A DNA stretch of 64,000 nucleotides from Halobacteriales archaeon QS_4_69_34. Its GTDB lineage: Archaea > Halobacteriota > Halobacteria > Halobacteriales > Halococcaceae. Numbering within the stretch: the stretch's first letter is position 1; each line of letters opens with the position of its first letter. Of the stretch, positions 39,267 through 48,584 are shown one piece after another. A model generated the notes under the pieces. That model had not been told where the DNA came from. It searched no databases and saw nothing but the letters and a program-made list of their open reading frames with translations. The position numbers and the translations under genes are program-made. The stretch lies in NCBI GenBank assembly GCA_003021045.1, contig PXRN01000034.1:1-64000 (forward strand), given 5' to 3'.

Positions 39267-39466
39267 ACGGCTCCCTCGGAATTCGACCGGCGCACCGCCG
39301 CGCTCGACCGCGTGTTTTTCCGACGATCGTCCGATAGCGGCTGCCCCGACCCGGAGCTGGTGACCGGCGGCGGTGGGCCCGCCGCGGCCTTCGGTCTCGA
39401 CGGTCCTCTCGGAGCGGTGTAGCACAAAGATAATAGCGAGCGGCCGCCGAGGGACGACGAAGACGA

Positions 39467-40699
39467 ATGGATGAAGGTGCGCACGCACTCTGCTGGGCGA
39501 TCTGCGTGCTCGTGATCGTCGGGTCCGTGGCGGCCCCGGTCGGGGGGCAATCGACGGCCGAGGGCATCACGGGCATCGGGCTGTCGGGGAGCGGCGTGAT
39601 CTCCTCGACCGTAAGCGGCAACGACTCGACGTATCTCTGGAGCGACGAGCCGTTCAATGCGAGCGTCACCTTCACCGACTCGCCGGCGGCGCGCAACTAC
39701 GCCGTCTGCATCTACTGGACGGCGGGCGACCGGGAGCGCAAGCTCGTCGAGAACTGTCCGACGCGGTCGCTTTCGAACGGGACCAACGAGACGGTCGCCT
39801 TCACCGGAGTCAGCCCGCCGTCGAACGCCACCGGCGAGGGGCAGCTCCGGGTGGAGCTGCGGTCGATCGGGACGAGCGTGGAGCAACTCGACGAGCGCTC
39901 GCTTTCGGTGACGGCGATCACCAAGGGGGGCGACGCCGACAAGGACGGACTGTCGAACCAGAAAGAGGTCACGAAGGGGTTGAACCTCTCGGACAGCGAC
40001 ATCGACGACGACGGACTGGACGACGGCGACGAGCTTCAGGAAGGGACGGACCCACAGGACCCCGACACCGACGGCGACGGACTCAGCGACAGACGCGAGG
40101 TGCTGTCCCTCGACACCGATCCCACCGAGCGCGACACCGACGGCGACGGACTGGCCGACGGAACGGAGGTCAAGTGGGGGGTGGACCCGACCAGAGCGGC
40201 GACGCCGCTCCTGATCGGCGGCGTGGCGCTCGCCGCGCTCGCCGGCGTCGTGGGGCTCGCGCTTCTCTATCGCCGCCGTCCGGCGGACAGCCCGGAGACC
40301 CCCACTGGAGCCGACGCGAATGGGGGCGGTGCCGGATCGGACCTCTCGCGGAATCGCGGCCCGCAGGCTCCCGAACCGCCGGTCACGGAATCGAACGGGG
40401 CCGGCGAGTCGGCGACGCCGGCGGTCGGGATCGAGTCACCGGAAGGGGAAGCCGGGTCGCCGGGGGCGGAGCTGCTGACCGACGAGGACCGCGTGCTTGC
40501 CCTCCTGGAGGAGCACGGCGGCCGGATGAAACAGGCGGCCATCGTCGAGGCGACCGAGTGGTCGAAGGCGAAGGTGAGCCGGCTGCTCTCGGGGCTCGAC
40601 GAGGAGGGTCGGATCGAGAAGCTCTCGATCGGCCGGGAGAACATCATCAGCCTCGCCGGCCACGGCCCCGAGGCCGCGCGGTCGCCCCACGACGAGTAG
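39467..40699 (+). CDS. membrane one-component regulator: surface Ca-binding-type repeats, TM, cytoplasmic wHTH
   Basis: The 410-residue protein starts at an ATG 35 nt after the TATA element AAGATAATA. Order: signal peptide (about 1-28), a beta-type extracellular domain (30-150) with two Cys and several sequons, thrombospondin type-3/EF-like Asp repeats (155-240; 'DADKDGLSNQKEV', 'DTDGDGLSDRREV', 'DTDGDGLADGTEV'), one TM helix (247-268), a flexible linker, and a winged HTH (335-397, 'KQAAIVEATEWSKAKVSRLLSGLDEEGRIEKLSIGRENIISL') of the haloarchaeal DUF7343-like type. It would couple an external calcium or surface cue directly to DNA binding. It follows the heptad lipoprotein by 200 bp. Confidence 0.85.
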   Translation: MDEGAHALCWAICVLVIVGSVAAPVGGQSTAEGITGIGLSGSGVISSTVSGNDSTYLWSDEPFNASVTFTDSPAARNYAVCIYWTAGDRERKLVENCPTRSLSNGTNETVAFTGVSPPSNATGEGQLRVELRSIGTSVEQLDERSLSVTAITKGGDADKDGLSNQKEVTKGLNLSDSDIDDDGLDDGDELQEGTDPQDPDTDGDGLSDRREVLSLDTDPTERDTDGDGLADGTEVKWGVDPTRAATPLLIGGVALAALAGVVGLALLYRRRPADSPETPTGADANGGGAGSDLSRNRGPQAPEPPVTESNGAGESATPAVGIESPEGEAGSPGAELLTDEDRVLALLEEHGGRMKQAAIVEATEWSKAKVSRLLSGLDEEGRIEKLSIGRENIISLAGHGPEAARSPHDE

Positions 40700-40771
40700 C
40701 GGCTCCGCCGAGGGGGTCCGATCGACGGTCGGACGTCAGCTTCAAGCGCGTTCCGACCCTCGCGTCGATCG

Positions 40772-42547
40772 ATGGACGCGACCGCTGTCCGCGAGCGCGC
40801 CGGGGAGCTGTCGCGCGAACCGGGCGTCTACCGATTTCTCGCCGCCGACGGGCGCACCCTCTACGTCGGCAAGGCCGTCGACCTCCGCGATCGGGTGCGT
40901 TCCTACGCCGACCCGCGCGGCGAGCGGATCGCACGGATGGTCGCCCACAGCGACGCGATCGACGTCGCCGTCACCGACACCGAGACGCAGGCACTCCTGC
41001 TCGAGGCGAACCTCATCAAGCGCCACAGTCCCCGCTACAACGTCCGACTGAAGGACGACAAGTCCTACCCGCTGGTGCAGCTCACCGACCACGAGCGCCC
41101 CCGGATCGAGATCACCCGCGACCCCGACCCGGGCGCGACCGTCTTCGGGCCCTACACCGACAAGGGCCGCGTCGAGGTGGTCGTGAAGGCGCTCCGGGAG
41201 ACGTATGGAGTGCGTGGCTGCTCGGATCACAAGTACGCCGGGCGCTCGCGGCCCTGCCTCGACCACGACATCGGCCTGTGCAGCGCGCCCTGTACGGGCG
41301 AGATCGATGGCGACGACTATCTCGGGGACGTCGCGTCGGTCGCTCGGTTTCTGGGGGGCGAAACGGGCGTCCTCGCCGATCCGCTCCGGCGCGAGATGGA
41401 ACGGATGGCGGACGAGGAGTCCTTCGAGCGCGCCGCGAACCTCCGGGACCGCCTGCGGGCAGTCGAGGCGTTTCACGAGGGCGGCGGCGAGGCGGTCACG
41501 GCGCGCACGGAGGAGGGACGGACGGACATCCTGGGAGCGGTCGTCGCCGGAGAGACGGCGACCGTCGCCCGGCTCGCCGCCGAGGGCGGCAAGCTGATCG
41601 AGCGCGAGCGCCACACCCTCGACACCCCCGAGAGAGGAGAGAGCCGAGAGGAAGAGGAGAACGAAGACGGAGTGGGCGCGAGCGTCGTGGGCGTGCTCGC
41701 GGCGTTTCTCGCCCAGTACTACGCCGAGCGCACCCTCCCCGACGCCCTCCTTCTCCCCGAACGTCCCGACGACACGGAGCTACTCGCGTGGCTCGACAGC
41801 GAGGGCGTCGACGTGCGCGTGCCGGGTGCGGGCCGGGAGGCGACGCTGGTCGACCTCGCACTGAAGAACGCGCGCCGGGGCCGCGACCGGGACGACGGGA
41901 CGGCGGCGCTCGCGGAAGCGCTCGGGGTCGGCAGTGCGAACCGGATCGAGGGGTTCGACGTGAGCCACACGGGAGGGCGGGCGGCCGTCGGGAGCGACGT
42001 AACCTTCCTAGAGGGGAAGCCCGAAAAGGCGGGCTACCGGCGCAAGAAACTCGCCGAGCGCAACGACGACTACGCGAACATGAAGCGATTGATCCGGTGG
42101 CGAGCCGAGCGAGCAGTCGAGAACCGTGACGACCGGCCCGATCCGGACCTGCTCCTGATCGACGGCGGGCGCGGCCAACTGGAGGCGGCGCGCGAGGCGC
42201 TCTCGGAGGTCGGGTGGAACGTTCCCACGGTGGCGCTGGCGAAGGCCGACGAGCGCGTCCTCACGGGCGACGACGAGCATGACTGGCCCGCGGACGCACC
42301 CGAACTCCACCTGCTCCAGCGGGTGCGCGACGAGGCCCACCGCTTTGCGGTACAGTACCACCAGACGGTGCGGGATTCGGTCGCGACGGTGCTCGACGAC
42401 GTCCCCGGGATCGGATCGACGACCCGCCGCCGGCTGCTCCGGCGCTTCGGCAGCGTCGACGGCGTCCGCGCGGCCTCGCCCGACGAGCTCCGCAGCGTGG
42501 ACGGCGTCGGACAGTCGACCGCCGAGACGATCCACGCACGCCTCTGA
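40772..42547 (+). CDS. uvrC: excinuclease ABC subunit C
   Basis: This 591-residue protein has the GIY-YIG-type N-domain ('[25 protein letters not shown]'), a Cys-rich linker ('[25 protein letters not shown]'), a UVR motif ('[23 protein letters not shown]' type), the RNase-H-like endonuclease domain ('[30 protein letters not shown]', '[17 protein letters not shown]') and tandem HhH at the end. It makes both incisions around UvrB-bound lesions. It carries a short acidic insertion at about 286-298. It lies 73 bp after the membrane regulator, so cotranscription is possible. Confidence 0.97.
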   Translation: MDATAVRERAGELSREPGVYRFLAADGRTLYVGKAVDLRDRVRSYADPRGERIARMVAHSDAIDVAVTDTETQALLLEANLIKRHSPRYNVRLKDDKSYPLVQLTDHERPRIEITRDPDPGATVFGPYTDKGRVEVVVKALRETYGVRGCSDHKYAGRSRPCLDHDIGLCSAPCTGEIDGDDYLGDVASVARFLGGETGVLADPLRREMERMADEESFERAANLRDRLRAVEAFHEGGGEAVTARTEEGRTDILGAVVAGETATVARLAAEGGKLIERERHTLDTPERGESREEEENEDGVGASVVGVLAAFLAQYYAERTLPDALLLPERPDDTELLAWLDSEGVDVRVPGAGREATLVDLALKNARRGRDRDDGTAALAEALGVGSANRIEGFDVSHTGGRAAVGSDVTFLEGKPEKAGYRRKKLAERNDDYANMKRLIRWRAERAVENRDDRPDPDLLLIDGGRGQLEAAREALSEVGWNVPTVALAKADERVLTGDDEHDWPADAPELHLLQRVRDEAHRFAVQYHQTVRDSVATVLDDVPGIGSTTRRRLLRRFGSVDGVRAASPDELRSVDGVGQSTAETIHARL

Positions 42548-42598
42548 GGGATTTTCGAGGGTACTGAGTGTCTGGCGCGTTGGACGACGATTCCAGAC

Positions 42599-43804
42599 TC
42601 ACACCGACCGTCCCGCCTCGAACGGTCCCCGGGGGACGTCGAGCCGGAGGAGCGCCGGGAGCGCGAGGAGGACGATCCCGGCTTCGAGCGCGCCGGCGGC
42701 GAGGAAGGCCGCGCCGAAGCCGAGGCTCCCCGCGAGCGCGCCGCCGCCGGCGACGCCGGCCAGAAAGCCGAGGCTCCCGAAGACGTTGAATCCGCCCATG
42801 GCGACGCCGCGCTCGGCTCCGGACGCGACGTCGCTGACGAGCGCCATCGTCGCCGGCGCGACGAGCGCGCCCGAGACGCCGAGGGCGACCATCGCCGCGC
42901 CCGCGAGCTCGACCGTGGGGGCGAGCGAGACCGCGACGGTGCTCGCACCGTAGCAGACCGAGCCGCCCACCACGGGCACCAATCGGCCGATCCGATCGGA
43001 GAGGGCGCCCATCGGGTACTGGAGCAGCGCGAACGGCGCGAAAAAGAGCGCGAGCACGACGCCCGTCGTGGCCGCGTCGAGGCCGAACGCCTGCCGGAAG
43101 TAGAGGGTGCCGACGAGCGCGAAAAAGCCCGCCGTGAAGCGATCGACGAAGCCGAAGGCGTAGGGCAGCCCGAGCGCGGGACGGGCGGCGAGGCCGGCGA
43201 GCGCGGCGCGGAGGCCGCCCCGTCGCTCCCGTGTGGGCGCGCGGTCGCCGACGCGGGTCGCAAGCAGTGCCACGACGACGAGCAGGCCGGCCGCGACGGC
43301 GAGGGGCACGAGGGGGCCAACCGCCGTGAGCCGGCCGCCGAGCGGCGCGCCGAGGGCGGTTCCGGTCCCGATAGCGATGCCGGCCGCCCCCATGTTCCGG
43401 CCGTGACCACCCTCCAGATCCATCAGCATCGTGATCGACAGCGAGAACGCCCCGACCGTGAGGCTCCCCTCGATAAACCGGAGCGCGAGCACGGTCACAA
43501 ACTCCAGACCGCCGAGCCCGGCGAGGCCGATCAGGGTCGCGTAGCTCGCGGCTCCACCGAGCGCGCCCGCGAGGACGAGGGGGCTTCGGGAGCCGGTCGC
43601 GTCGCTGAGCGCGCCCCAGACGCCGGCGAAGAGGACGAAGCCGGCGAACTCGGCGGCGAGAAACCACGTGCTCGCGTCGAGGGCCGTCGTCGCGCCGAGC
43701 GCCGCCACGAGCTCGGGCACGCCGGGGTAGAGCGCCACCTGCCCGAACAGCACGGCGAACACCATCACGGCCAGCACCGCGCGGTCGCCGTCGTCGGTGT
43801 GCAC
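42599..43804 (-). CDS. MFS transporter
   Basis: The GTG at 43804 gives 401 residues ('MHTDDGDRAVLAVMVFAVLFG...'). Twelve TM helices are visible, with the MFS motif 'GVWGALSDATGSRSPLVLAG' in the first loop and 'MGALSDRIGRLVPVVGG' in the second half. It resembles drug/metabolite efflux MFS proteins of haloarchaea. It lies only 49 bp from the next gene on the same strand, which is the geranylgeranyl-reductase family member. Confidence 0.85.
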   Translation of the reverse strand: MHTDDGDRAVLAVMVFAVLFGQVALYPGVPELVAALGATTALDASTWFLAAEFAGFVLFAGVWGALSDATGSRSPLVLAGALGGAASYATLIGLAGLGGLEFVTVLALRFIEGSLTVGAFSLSITMLMDLEGGHGRNMGAAGIAIGTGTALGAPLGGRLTAVGPLVPLAVAAGLLVVVALLATRVGDRAPTRERRGGLRAALAGLAARPALGLPYAFGFVDRFTAGFFALVGTLYFRQAFGLDAATTGVVLALFFAPFALLQYPMGALSDRIGRLVPVVGGSVCYGASTVAVSLAPTVELAGAAMVALGVSGALVAPATMALVSDVASGAERGVAMGGFNVFGSLGFLAGVAGGGALAGSLGFGAAFLAAGALEAGIVLLALPALLRLDVPRGPFEAGRSV

Positions 43805-43853
43805 GCTTCCCGTAGCCGCCGGCGGCGTATAAGCGACGCCCTCCCGCCCGGAC

Positions 43854-45002
43854 TCACGACAGCAGCTTCCGCAGGTGGGCGGGCGAGAACAGCGTCGTCG
43901 GGCGATCCATGTGGACGCCGATCTCGCCCGAGAGAAGCGCGAGGCCGGCGCGCTGGATCGGCCCCGGCAGCGAGTACGCCCGCCGGACCCACCGACCCAG
44001 CCGGATCTCCCGGGCGAGGTTCGCCCGCCACGCACGCTCGTAGTCGGCGAGCGTCCGCGGATCGCGAGGGTCGATCTCGCTGGCGGCGTGGTCGGCGGCG
44101 GTCATGCCGTAGACGATGCCGCCGCCGGTGAACGGCTTGGTCTGGCCGGCGGCGTCCCCGACGAGAAAGCTCCGCGCGCCGGTCACCCGCTCCGGGGGGC
44201 CGATCGGGATCGTCCCCGCACAGACGTCGTTCGTCTCGACTCCCACCCCGTAGTCGTCAGTGAAGTCGGCGAACAGCTCGCGGGCGTCGCTGCCCGGCGC
44301 GGCCGCCAGTCCGTATTCGACGCCCGCCGCGCCCCGGGGGATGCGCCACGCGAAGAAGTCGGGGACGGTGAGGTGGACGTCGACGTGCTCGCCGGCGTCT
44401 TCCGCCTCCGTGAACGCGAGCACGCCCCCGAGCAGTTCGCCGGGCTCGGGCAGGTCGAGCTCCCGGCGCACCCGCGAGACCGGTCCGTCACAGCCAGCGA
44501 CCATCCGCGCGCGGAACGTCTCGGTTCCGGAGCCCTCGGGCGTGCGCGCCTCCACCGCGACGTGCCCGTTCGGGCTCTCCCCTCCGTCCGTGCTTCCGCT
44601 CTCGCCCGCGCTCCCCTCGCCGCCTGCGTGCTCGTCGACGCCGACGACGCGGTGGTGCTCGCGCACCTCGGCCCCGGCCTCGCGGGCGGCCGCGGCGAGC
44701 GTTCGGTCGAGTGCCACGCGGTCGACGACGTTCGAGATGGCCTCGCGCGAGTAGAACAGGTGGCTATCGCTTCCCGGTCCGCCGGCGTGAAAGCGCGCGC
44801 CGGAAACCTCGTTCTGGAGGAGCTCCTCGCGCGCGCCGTCGGGGACGAACTCCCAGAGGTCGGTGCTGACGTGGCCCGAGCACGCCAGCGGCCGGCCCAC
44901 CGCGCCGCGTTCGAGGACGAGCACGTCGCGGCCTGCCGTGGCGGCCCGCCATGCGAACCGCGAGCCCGCGGGACCGGCCCCCACGACGACGAAGTCGTAC
45001 AT
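43854..45002 (-). CDS. geranylgeranyl reductase family flavoprotein
   Basis: The ATG at 45002 gives 382 residues; an in-frame ATG at 45029 would add nine. The start fits a TATA-like CCTATG at about 45031-45036. The FAD-binding Rossmann motif is 'FVVVGAGPAGSRFAWRAA', with 'ACSGHVSTDLWEFVP' and the second FAD motif 'SFLVGDAAGQTKPFTGGGIVYGM'. These match the archaeal geranylgeranyl reductase family that saturates isoprenoid lipid or quinone side chains. A Gly/Ser-rich loop at about 122-146 is an insertion. Confidence 0.88.
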   Translation of the reverse strand: MYDFVVVGAGPAGSRFAWRAATAGRDVLVLERGAVGRPLACSGHVSTDLWEFVPDGAREELLQNEVSGARFHAGGPGSDSHLFYSREAISNVVDRVALDRTLAAAAREAGAEVREHHRVVGVDEHAGGEGSAGESGSTDGGESPNGHVAVEARTPEGSGTETFRARMVAGCDGPVSRVRRELDLPEPGELLGGVLAFTEAEDAGEHVDVHLTVPDFFAWRIPRGAAGVEYGLAAAPGSDARELFADFTDDYGVGVETNDVCAGTIPIGPPERVTGARSFLVGDAAGQTKPFTGGGIVYGMTAADHAASEIDPRDPRTLADYERAWRANLAREIRLGRWVRRAYSLPGPIQRAGLALLSGEIGVHMDRPTTLFSPAHLRKLLS

Positions 45003-45232
45003 CGGCCGCGCTACTGGGCTGTTCGACATAGGCCTTCTCACTCGCGTCGCCGGGCACCGCCGGGCGACCCGCAGGTTTGTGCCCGAATCCGTGACCACCA
45101 CGGGGGGATGGACGAACCGAACGCCCGCCGGCCCGGCTGCCACGAACAGGGTGGGACCGAGCGACGGCGTGGGCGCGAGTGCGAGCACGGAAAACCACAC
45201 GATAGCGACGGGACTGGGGCACGGGGACAACG

Positions 45233-45238
45233 CTTAAC
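45233..45238 (+). promoter_or_regulatory. TATA-like element of the RPA gene
   Basis: CTTAAC at 45233-45238, about 31 nt before the ATG at 45269. Confidence 0.35.
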
Positions 45239-45268
45239 AGCACCACCCCCGTCGGGAGTCGTGGGATC

Positions 45269-46816
45269 ATGGGCGCGATAGCAGACGTCTTCGAGGACCT
45301 CGACAGCGAGGTCCCGGAGGCGGAGTTCAGGGAGGCCGTCGCCGAGAAAGTCGAGACGATGGGGGGACTCGCCGACGAGGAGACCGCCGCGATGCTGGTC
45401 GCCCACGAGCTCGACGGGGGCGGCGAGATCGAGGGGATCGCCGACGTCGAGCCGGGCATGGAGGAGGTCAAGTTCCTCGGGAAGGTCACGAGCGTCGGCG
45501 AGCTCCGCACCTTCGAGCGCGACGACGAGAGCGAGGGGCGGGTGCTCAACGTCGAGGTGGCCGACGAGACGGGACGGGTTCGGGTCGCGTTCTGGGACGA
45601 GCGGGCGGAAGCGGCCGCCGAGGAGCTCGAAACCGGCACCGTGCTGCGGATCGCGGGCCGCCCGAAGGAGGGCTACGACGGCGTCGAGGTCAACGCCGAC
45701 CGCGCCGAACCCGACGACGCCGAGATCGAGGTCGACGCCGCAGCCGACACGATCGCGGGGCTCTCGCTGGGCCAGTCCGGCGTGAGTCTGGTTGGACTGG
45801 TGCTGGATACCGACTCCGTGAGGACGTTCGAGCGCGACGACGGCTCGGAGGGCCGGGTGGCGAACCTCGCGCTCGGCGACGACACTGGACGGACGCGAGT
45901 GACGCTCTGGGACGCCCAGACCGAGCGGGCCGAGGAGCTCGAATCGGGCGACGTCGTCGAGGTCGTCGACGGCTACGTCCGCGAACGCGAGGGCGACCTC
46001 GAGCTCCACGTGGGCGAGCGCGGCGCGATCGAGGAAGTCGACGCCGAGATCGAGTACAGCCCGGAGACGACGCCCATCGACGCCCTGGAGATCGACACCA
46101 CCGTCGACATCGCGGGCGTCGTCCGGTCGGCGGACCCGAAGCGCACCTTCGAGCGCGACGACGGCTCGGAGGGCCAGGTTCGGAACATCCGGGTGCAGGA
46201 CGCGACGGGCGACGTGCGGGTCGCGCTCTGGGGGGAGAAGGCCGACCGGGAGATCGGCCCTGCCGACGAGGTCCAGCTGACCGACGTCGAGATCCAGGAT
46301 GGCTGGCAGGACGACCTCGAAGCCTCCGCCGGCTGGCGCTCGGCGCTCACGACGCTCGACGGGGTGGCGAGCGCGGACGCCCGGGAGGCCACCGGAGCTG
46401 ACAGCGACGGGACGAGCGACGCCGACGGGCGAGCGGGCACGGCCGGGAGCGGGGCCAGCGCGGACGGCGCGGCCGGTCTCGACTCGTTCGCCGGCGGGGG
46501 AGCCGGAGCGGGGGCGGCGGGAGACGGCGGCACGACCGACGGCGGCGATAGCGGGAGTATCGGGGGCGATGCGGACGGTGGGGCCGACGCGGGTGGGAAG
46601 GCGACCGCGGACGGGGACGGAACCGCAGCGTCGAACGGTGCCGGCGAACCGATCGAGTTCACCGGGACGGTCGTCCAAGCGGGCGAGCCGGTAGTGCTCG
46701 ACGACGGTACTCGAACCGTGAGCGTCGAAACCGCGACCGAGGTCCGGCTCGGCCAGAAGGTTACCGCCCGGGGGCCGATGGTCGACGGGCGGCTCGACGC
46801 CGAGGACGTCCTCTGA
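45269..46816 (+). CDS. rpa2: replication protein A, RPA2-type single-stranded-DNA-binding protein
   Basis: The 515-residue protein has three tandem OB folds (about 66-150, 175-245 and 275-345). Each contains the echo 'RTFERDD(E/G)SEG(R/Q)V...V(A)FW' ('LRTFERDDESEGRVLNVEV', 'VRTFERDDGSEGRVANLAL', 'KRTFERDDGSEGQVRNIRV'). A long Gly/Ala/Asp linker (about 372-455) leads to a fourth OB-like segment ending 'GQKVTARGPMVDGRL'. No zinc finger is visible. In Haloferax the RPA2 gene is the essential one and is not part of an rpa-rpap operon; here too it is followed by a histone gene rather than an RPA-associated gene. It binds and protects ssDNA. Confidence 0.88.
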   Translation: MGAIADVFEDLDSEVPEAEFREAVAEKVETMGGLADEETAAMLVAHELDGGGEIEGIADVEPGMEEVKFLGKVTSVGELRTFERDDESEGRVLNVEVADETGRVRVAFWDERAEAAAEELETGTVLRIAGRPKEGYDGVEVNADRAEPDDAEIEVDAAADTIAGLSLGQSGVSLVGLVLDTDSVRTFERDDGSEGRVANLALGDDTGRTRVTLWDAQTERAEELESGDVVEVVDGYVREREGDLELHVGERGAIEEVDAEIEYSPETTPIDALEIDTTVDIAGVVRSADPKRTFERDDGSEGQVRNIRVQDATGDVRVALWGEKADREIGPADEVQLTDVEIQDGWQDDLEASAGWRSALTTLDGVASADAREATGADSDGTSDADGRAGTAGSGASADGAAGLDSFAGGGAGAGAAGDGGTTDGGDSGSIGGDADGGADAGGKATADGDGTAASNGAGEPIEFTGTVVQAGEPVVLDDGTRTVSVETATEVRLGQKVTARGPMVDGRLDAEDVL

Positions 46817-46930
46817 GAGCGATTCGTAGCGGCGGTCGCCGGTTCCCGTCTCGATCTTCGATTCCTTCCGGTCACGCCCGCACGTGAAACCGAATACCGC
46901 CACGAATCCCCCCGAGCAGCCACGGAAACC

Positions 46931-46936
46931 CTTAAG
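46931..46936 (+). promoter_or_regulatory. TATA-like element of the histone gene
   Basis: CTTAAG at 46931-46936, about 27 nt before the ATG at 46961. Confidence 0.35.
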
Positions 46937-46960
46937 AGCGAAACCGCCCCCGAAGGTGGT

Positions 46961-47464
46961 ATGAGCGTCGAGCTCCCGGTCGCGCCGGTCGACGCCCTCA
47001 TCAGGCGGCATGCAGGCTCGTTGCGAGTGAGCGCCGAGGCCGCCGAGGAGCTCGCCTGTCACATCCAGCGCCGCGGGGCGGCGGTGGCCAGCGAGGCCGC
47101 CGAGCGGGCGACCAGGGAGGAACGAAAGACCCTCCAGCCGGCGGACTTCGACGGGCTGGCCGCCGGAGCGACCGGGAGCGTCGGGGAGGTCGTCGATCCC
47201 GGTCTCGACACCGAGCCGAAGCCGGACGCGGAACCGGAACTGCCGATCGCGCCGGTCGACCGGATCGCCCGCCTCGACATCGACCCGGAGTTCCGCGTGG
47301 CGACCGACGCCCGGGTGGTGCTCGCGGGCGCGCTCGAAGCCCACGCGGCGAACGTCGCTGCGGCGGCGGCGATCCTCGCGCGCCACGCCGGCCGGCGGAC
47401 GATCAAGGCAGAGGACGTCGAGGCCTACCGCGCCCTTGAAGCGCACTTTCCGGGCCGGGGATGA
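46961..47464 (+). CDS. hstA: fused double histone (archaeal HstA type)
   Basis: The 167-residue protein holds two histone folds. The first starts 'ELPVAPVDALIRRHAGSLRVSAEAAEELACHIQ...TLQPADFDGL', the second 'ELPIAPVDRIARLDIDPEFRVATDARVVLAGALEAHAANVAAAAAILARHAGRRTIKAEDVEAY', joined by a short acidic linker. Haloarchaea characteristically encode such a fused dimer. It is highly acidic for a DNA-binding protein. Its TGA overlaps the ATG of the deacetylase-family gene (ATGA at 47461). Confidence 0.93.
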   Translation: MSVELPVAPVDALIRRHAGSLRVSAEAAEELACHIQRRGAAVASEAAERATREERKTLQPADFDGLAAGATGSVGEVVDPGLDTEPKPDAEPELPIAPVDRIARLDIDPEFRVATDARVVLAGALEAHAANVAAAAAILARHAGRRTIKAEDVEAYRALEAHFPGRG

Positions 47465-48489
47465 GGTTCGGCTACGCCGAGGCGTGCCTCCGACACGACA
47501 CCGGCCCGCGCCACCCCGAGAGCCCCGACCGCCTCCGGGCGATCAGACGGGAGCTCGCCACTCGCCACGGCGTCGAGTACGTCGACCCCGGGCCCGCGTC
47601 CATCGAGACGATACGACGGGTCCACGACGACGCCTACGTCGACCGCCTCGAAACGTTCTGTGCCGACGGCGGCGGCGAGTGGGACGCCGACACCGTCGCG
47701 GTCGCGGCCACCTGGGACGCCGCCCTCGAAAGCGCCGGGCTGGCGGTGTGGGCCGCCCGGGCGGCGCTCTCGGGAGCCGGGGGTCGCGAGACGCCGTTCT
47801 CGCTCGGTCGTCCGCCGGGCCACCACGCGGTCGCCGACGACGCGATGGGCTTTTGCTTTCTCAACAACGTCGCCATCGCCGCCCGGAGCGCCCTCGACTC
47901 CGGATCGACGGACGCCGCCCGAGACGACGCCGGGCGAGTGGCGGTCGTCGACTGGGACGTCCACCACGGCAACGGCACACAGGAGCTGTTCTTCGATCGC
48001 GGCGACGTTCTGTACACGTCGATCCACGAGCGGGGGCTCTACCCGGGCACCGGCGCGATCGAGGAGACCGGGACGGGCGCGGGCGAGGGGACGACCTGCA
48101 ACGTCCCGCTGCCCGCGGGGGCCGGCGACGCCGCCTACGCCGCGGCCGTCGACGGAATCGTGGCCCCGCTCGTCGCGGACTTCGCGCCCGACCTCCTGCT
48201 CGTGAGCGCGGGCTTCGACGCCCACGGGCGCGACCCGATCTCCCGGATGGACGTCTCGACGGAGGGCTACGGGCTGCTCGCCACCCGCATGGCCGACCTC
48301 GCCCGGGTGAGCGACGCGGCGCTCGCGTTCGTCCTCGAAGGCGGCTACGGCCTCGACACGCTCGCGGGCGGGGTCGGCACCGTCAACGAGGTCTTCGACG
48401 GCTACGAGTCCGCCGAACCAGAGGGCGAACCCGACGAGCGCGCGCGAGACGTCATCGAGGAAACCCGGCGGATCCACGGCCTCGGGTGA
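47461..48489 (+). CDS. histone deacetylase family protein
   Basis: The ATG at 47461 lies in the histone stop (ATGA), giving 342 residues. Motifs: 'RPPGHHA' (H121/H122), 'VDWDVHHGNGTQ' (zinc ligands D166 and H168), 'SAGFDAH' (third ligand D253) and 'FVLEGGY'. All catalytic and zinc positions of class II-like HDAC/acetylpolyamine amidohydrolases are present. It deacetylates lysine or polyamine substrates. Coupling with the histone gene implies chromatin-related or DNA-linked deacetylation, although haloarchaeal histone acetylation is not established here. Confidence 0.92.
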   Translation: MRFGYAEACLRHDTGPRHPESPDRLRAIRRELATRHGVEYVDPGPASIETIRRVHDDAYVDRLETFCADGGGEWDADTVAVAATWDAALESAGLAVWAARAALSGAGGRETPFSLGRPPGHHAVADDAMGFCFLNNVAIAARSALDSGSTDAARDDAGRVAVVDWDVHHGNGTQELFFDRGDVLYTSIHERGLYPGTGAIEETGTGAGEGTTCNVPLPAGAGDAAYAAAVDGIVAPLVADFAPDLLLVSAGFDAHGRDPISRMDVSTEGYGLLATRMADLARVSDAALAFVLEGGYGLDTLAGGVGTVNEVFDGYESAEPEGEPDERARDVIEETRRIHGLG

Positions 48490-48584
48490 CGACCCGGGTT
48501 CGGAAGCGAGGGCGGTGGCGTCGCGACGTGTGTCGGATTCGGTCGACGCGACCGCGGTGAGCGCGGCGAAGGCGCCGCTAGTGG

